From CAVUCH01 sp963739995 (GTDB lineage: Bacteria; Acidobacteriota; Vicinamibacteria; Vicinamibacterales; JAENWD01): DNA of 64,000 nt. Shown here piece by piece: positions 61,972 to 64,000 of the stretch. The notes below the pieces were generated by a model. The model searched no databases. It saw only the letters and a program-made list of their open reading frames with translations, and was not told the DNA's origin. Position numbers and translations under genes: made by a program. The first letter of the stretch is position 1. Every line of letters begins with the position of its first letter. The stretch covers positions 124,001-188,000 of the forward strand of contig CAVUCH010000003.1 of assembly GCA_963739995.1 (NCBI GenBank). Direction: 5' to 3'.

Positions 61972-62403
61972 CTATCCGATGAAGAGCGGGTCGTCTTCGT
62001 CGGCCCGGGCCTGGCGGTGCCTCGTGGCATCGTGCCGGGCGTCGCGCAATGCCCTAAAAACAGCCCGCAGTCCGGCCATCACCGCGAGGCCCTCCCGCGC
62101 GGGCGCCATGATGGCCTGCTGCACCGCCGAGGTCGTCTCTTCCACCTTCGCGGTGACGTCCGCGAAGAGGCGGTCGGCGCGTTCGACCTGCGCAGTAGCG
62201 AGCGCCGACGCGCGCGCAGCCTCGGCGCCGATGGTGTGCAGGTTCGCCACGAGCGGCGCCATATCCCGCTCGACCTGCTGCGCCAGCCGGTTCACGTGCT
62301 TCGCCAGCCGCGCCGCGGCGATGACCGCACCAACCTGGATCACGGCCATGACGAGCACGGCGCCCGCGATGACGCCCAGAAACACGGGGCTCCACTCCGT
62401 CAC
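61972..62403 (-). CDS. DUF948-like membrane-anchored coiled-coil protein
   Basis: The 143-residue protein starts with a membrane helix (FLGVIAGAVLVMAVIQVGAV) followed by a long coiled coil ('LAKHVNRLAQQVERDMAPLV', VERADRLFADVTAKVEETTS). This is the layout of DUF948 proteins, which are often stress- or envelope-associated. Its ATG overlaps the stop of the YtxH-like gene by 4 bp, so the two are translationally coupled. Confidence 0.7.
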   Translation of the reverse strand: MTEWSPVFLGVIAGAVLVMAVIQVGAVIAAARLAKHVNRLAQQVERDMAPLVANLHTIGAEAARASALATAQVERADRLFADVTAKVEETTSAVQQAIMAPAREGLAVMAGLRAVFRALRDARHDATRHRQARADEDDPLFIG

Positions 62404-62699
62404 ATGGGCTCCTCGGTTGCCTGCGGTGCCCGCGCCTCCTCGTAAGCCCGTCGCCCGCGGTCTACGGCGCTCTGCACGCCATCCCGCTGGCGGCGGAGGA
62501 ACTCGCCGCCCTGCTGCGTGGCGGCATTGGCAGCCGCGGCTGCCCGCTCACGCCCTTCCCGCGCCTTCTCGTTCAGGAACTGTCGCGTCTCATCCCCCGC
62601 CGCCGGGGCGAACAGGAGCGCAACGGCCGCGCCCGCAAGGGACCCGGCGATGAACGCAAACATCAACGTACCGGCGCCGACCGCTTCGTGTCTGGACAT
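62400..62699 (-). CDS. YtxH-domain protein
   Basis: The 99-residue protein has a glycine/alanine-rich membrane helix (LMFAFIAGSLAGAAVALLFA) followed by PAAGDETRQFLNEKAREGRE and a charged, coiled tail. This is typical of YtxH, a general-stress-type small membrane protein. It is coupled to the DUF948-like gene and begins 45 bp after the MlaD gene's stop, suggesting one transcript with mlaFD. Confidence 0.75.
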   Translation of the reverse strand: MSRHEAVGAGTLMFAFIAGSLAGAAVALLFAPAAGDETRQFLNEKAREGRERAAAAANAATQQGGEFLRRQRDGVQSAVDRGRRAYEEARAPQATEEPM

Positions 62700-62744
62700 G
62701 ATCTGGATGTCTCCCCGGGGCCGGATAGCCCATGTGACGGTACA

Positions 62745-63785
62745 CTAAAAAATGCTGACTTTGACGCGCAAGTACTTCTGGGGGTCCTTGCGGATATCCG
62801 ACACCAGTCCCCGCATCTCGGTCGCCGCGCCGTTCAGATTGTCGTAGAGCTGCTTGTCGTGCAGCAATTGTCCGGCGGTGCCTTGCCCCTCGTTCAGACG
62901 GGTGCTGAGCGTGTCGAGCCGCTCCGCCAGCGAATTCAGGCGGTTGTAGAGCGCGGGATCGTTCACCAGCTTTCCCGCCGTACCCTCCCCGCGGTTGACG
63001 CGCCCCGTCAGCGCGTCGATGTTCCCCGTTGTCGACGTGAGCGAGTCGGCGAACCTCGAATCGACCATCAGCTTCCCCAGGCTGCCCTCGCCCGCGTTGA
63101 TCCGCGCGGTCATCGCCTGCAGGTTCCGCAGCGATGTCTCCAGATTGCGATAGGCGGCCTCGTTGTTCAGCAACTGCCCGAGCGTGCCACGCCCCGACCG
63201 AAGGCTCTGCGCCACGTTTTCGGCCGCGTCGACAAAGCCCTGGACATCACGGTAGAGCGTCTCGTCGGTAAACAGCCTGCCCACCGTGCCCTTGCCTGCA
63301 CGGATGTCCCGGATCAACTGCGTGGCCTGCTCGAGCGACTTCGTCGCGCCTTCCGCCACGTCGGCCAGCTGGCCTGGCGTGCGCCGGCTCGGCACGTAGC
63401 CGTAATCGGGGACGGGCGTCCCGTCGCTGGAGATGGTGAGATCCAGGGAGGCCTCGCCGAGCAGCGAGACGGAGCCGATCATGGCGACGGAGTTCGTCGT
63501 GATCCGGGGCTGCATCTCCCGTGACAGCTGGAAGGTGACCTCGACGTCGGTGCCGTCGAACGCCACGTCCTCGACGGTGCCCACTTCGACACCGGCGACG
63601 CGCACCGGCGCACCGGGCTTCAGCCCGACGACGTTGTCGAACTTCGCCTTGAGCGTGTAGCGTTGCCAGAAGAAGCCGCCCTCGCCGCTCACCATGAAGA
63701 TGACCGTCGCGGCAATCCCGATCGCCACCACGGAGAGGATGCCGACCTTCAGTTCCGTCCACCCGAGCGAACGCGTGCGTGGCAT
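62745..63785 (-). CDS. mlaD: MlaD/MCE-family lipid-transport protein
   Basis: The 346-residue protein has an N-terminal membrane helix (VGILSVVAIGIAATVIFMV) and one MCE domain: 'DNVVGLKPGAPVRVAGVEVG', VEVTFQLSREMQPRITTNSV, GEASLDLTISSDG. After it comes a long helical part with repeats such as GKGTVGRLFTDETLYRDV, GRGTLGQLLNNEAAYRNLE, GEGTAGKLVNDPALYNRL and 'GQGTAGQLLHDKQLYDNL', seven-residue-phased repeats that form the helical needle. MlaD carries phospholipids between the membranes. The ATG at 63785 starts the hydrophobic helix. The stop of mlaF lies 65 bp upstream, same strand. Confidence 0.88.
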   Translation of the reverse strand: MPRTRSLGWTELKVGILSVVAIGIAATVIFMVSGEGGFFWQRYTLKAKFDNVVGLKPGAPVRVAGVEVGTVEDVAFDGTDVEVTFQLSREMQPRITTNSVAMIGSVSLLGEASLDLTISSDGTPVPDYGYVPSRRTPGQLADVAEGATKSLEQATQLIRDIRAGKGTVGRLFTDETLYRDVQGFVDAAENVAQSLRSGRGTLGQLLNNEAAYRNLETSLRNLQAMTARINAGEGSLGKLMVDSRFADSLTSTTGNIDALTGRVNRGEGTAGKLVNDPALYNRLNSLAERLDTLSTRLNEGQGTAGQLLHDKQLYDNLNGAATEMRGLVSDIRKDPQKYLRVKVSIF

Positions 63786-63850
63786 AGAAACGCGAGCCTT
63801 TCTCCAGTATCCCGAGGCTACGCCGGCACTCGCGCCGGCGGCCGCCCCCA

Positions 63851-64000
63851 CTACGACAGGAAGGTCTTCAGGTAGGCATCGGACGAGCGCTTCAACTCGC
63901 CGGCCGGTCCCTCGAAGATAATGCCGCCGTCCTTCAGCATGATGAACTCGGCCTCTTCCGACTTCTGCTGATCGGCCAGTTCGATCTGCACCGCGCCGTT
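63851..64000 (-). CDS. mlaF: MlaF-type ABC ATPase, C-terminal end only
   Basis: The last 49 codons of a gene entering from the right edge read QKSEEAEFIMLKDGGIIFEG, then 'PAGELKRSSDAYLKTFLS'. This is the end of an ABC transporter ATPase, following the usual switch region (I-M-L-x-[DG]-G-x-I-x-x-[EA]-G). Position just upstream of mlaD makes MlaF, the ATPase of the phospholipid transporter, the natural choice. The Walker motifs lie outside the window. Confidence 0.8.
   Translation of the reverse strand, partial: NGAVQIELADQQKSEEAEFIMLKDGGIIFEGPAGELKRSSDAYLKTFLS

Overview
The window is high-GC bacterial DNA with a Gram-negative envelope gene set (BamD-like lipoprotein, MlaF/MlaD lipid transport, TonB-receptor-type barrel, PEP-CTERM proteins). 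The mix of Oar-like barrel, PEP-CTERM proteins, twin-arginine Gfo/Idh/MocA oxidoreductases, DinB, S9 and M2 peptidases and CotH/VTC/DUF4956 is what I would expect from Acidobacteriota, probably Vicinamibacteria. That assignment is inference from gene content; there is no rRNA in the window.

Layout. 0-5.7 kb: a tight co-directional block for envelope precursors: thioesterase, NAD-sugar epimerase, BamD-like lipoprotein, PgsA, sugar nucleotidyltransferase and phosphomannomutase/phosphoglucomutase. It ends in a 167-bp MITE-like inverted-repeat element that supplies the last stop codon. 6.0-7.8 kb: tRNA-Gly(CCC), a di-haem c-type cytochrome and a VOC protein. 7.85-10.42 kb: two degenerate insertion sequences side by side, IS701-type then IS630-type. 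10.6-21.8 kb: PEP-CTERM protein, oligopeptidase B, ChrA, DeoC, RpiB, Hpt, an amidohydrolase, Upp, a citryl-CoA-lyase-like protein and an alkaline-phosphatase-superfamily enzyme. 21.9-27.6 kb: tRNA-Val(CAC) with a 21-bp duplication of its 3' end 2.57 kb downstream, bounding a decayed island (recombinase remnant, broken methyltransferase, small phage-like ORFs); a terminase fragment follows. 27.6-34.7 kb: a 5'-truncated Oar-like barrel, an MBL-fold hydrolase, a CHRD/PEP-CTERM protein, a GNAT fragment, a Nudix hydrolase and small proteins. 34.7-44.2 kb: Ser/Thr kinase-TPR protein, membrane PQQ propeller, a SLOG (LSDAT_prok) protein, an HTH-GAF regulator, an epimerase and a DUF1593 hydrolase. 44.5-48.0 kb: a run of frame-disrupted genes. 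48.1-51.6 kb: a coupled VTC-DUF4956-CotH operon and a response regulator. 51.7-64 kb: two divergent Tat-exported oxidoreductases, a cREC protein, a CHASE3-GAF-GGDEF cyclase, DinB, a TIM-barrel isomerase, an M2 peptidase, small envelope proteins, MlaD and the end of MlaF.

Two patterns cut across the annotation. First, at least nine intergenic spots carry short tandem repeats whose unit is about 7 bp although the unit sequence differs (GCATTGT, CGGTTGG, AGGCTCC, GGGCTTC and so on). Some form long inverted repeats and some touch start or stop codons. Second, pseudogenes cluster in three zones (7.9-10.6, 22-27.7 and 44.5-48 kb) while housekeeping genes nearby are intact.
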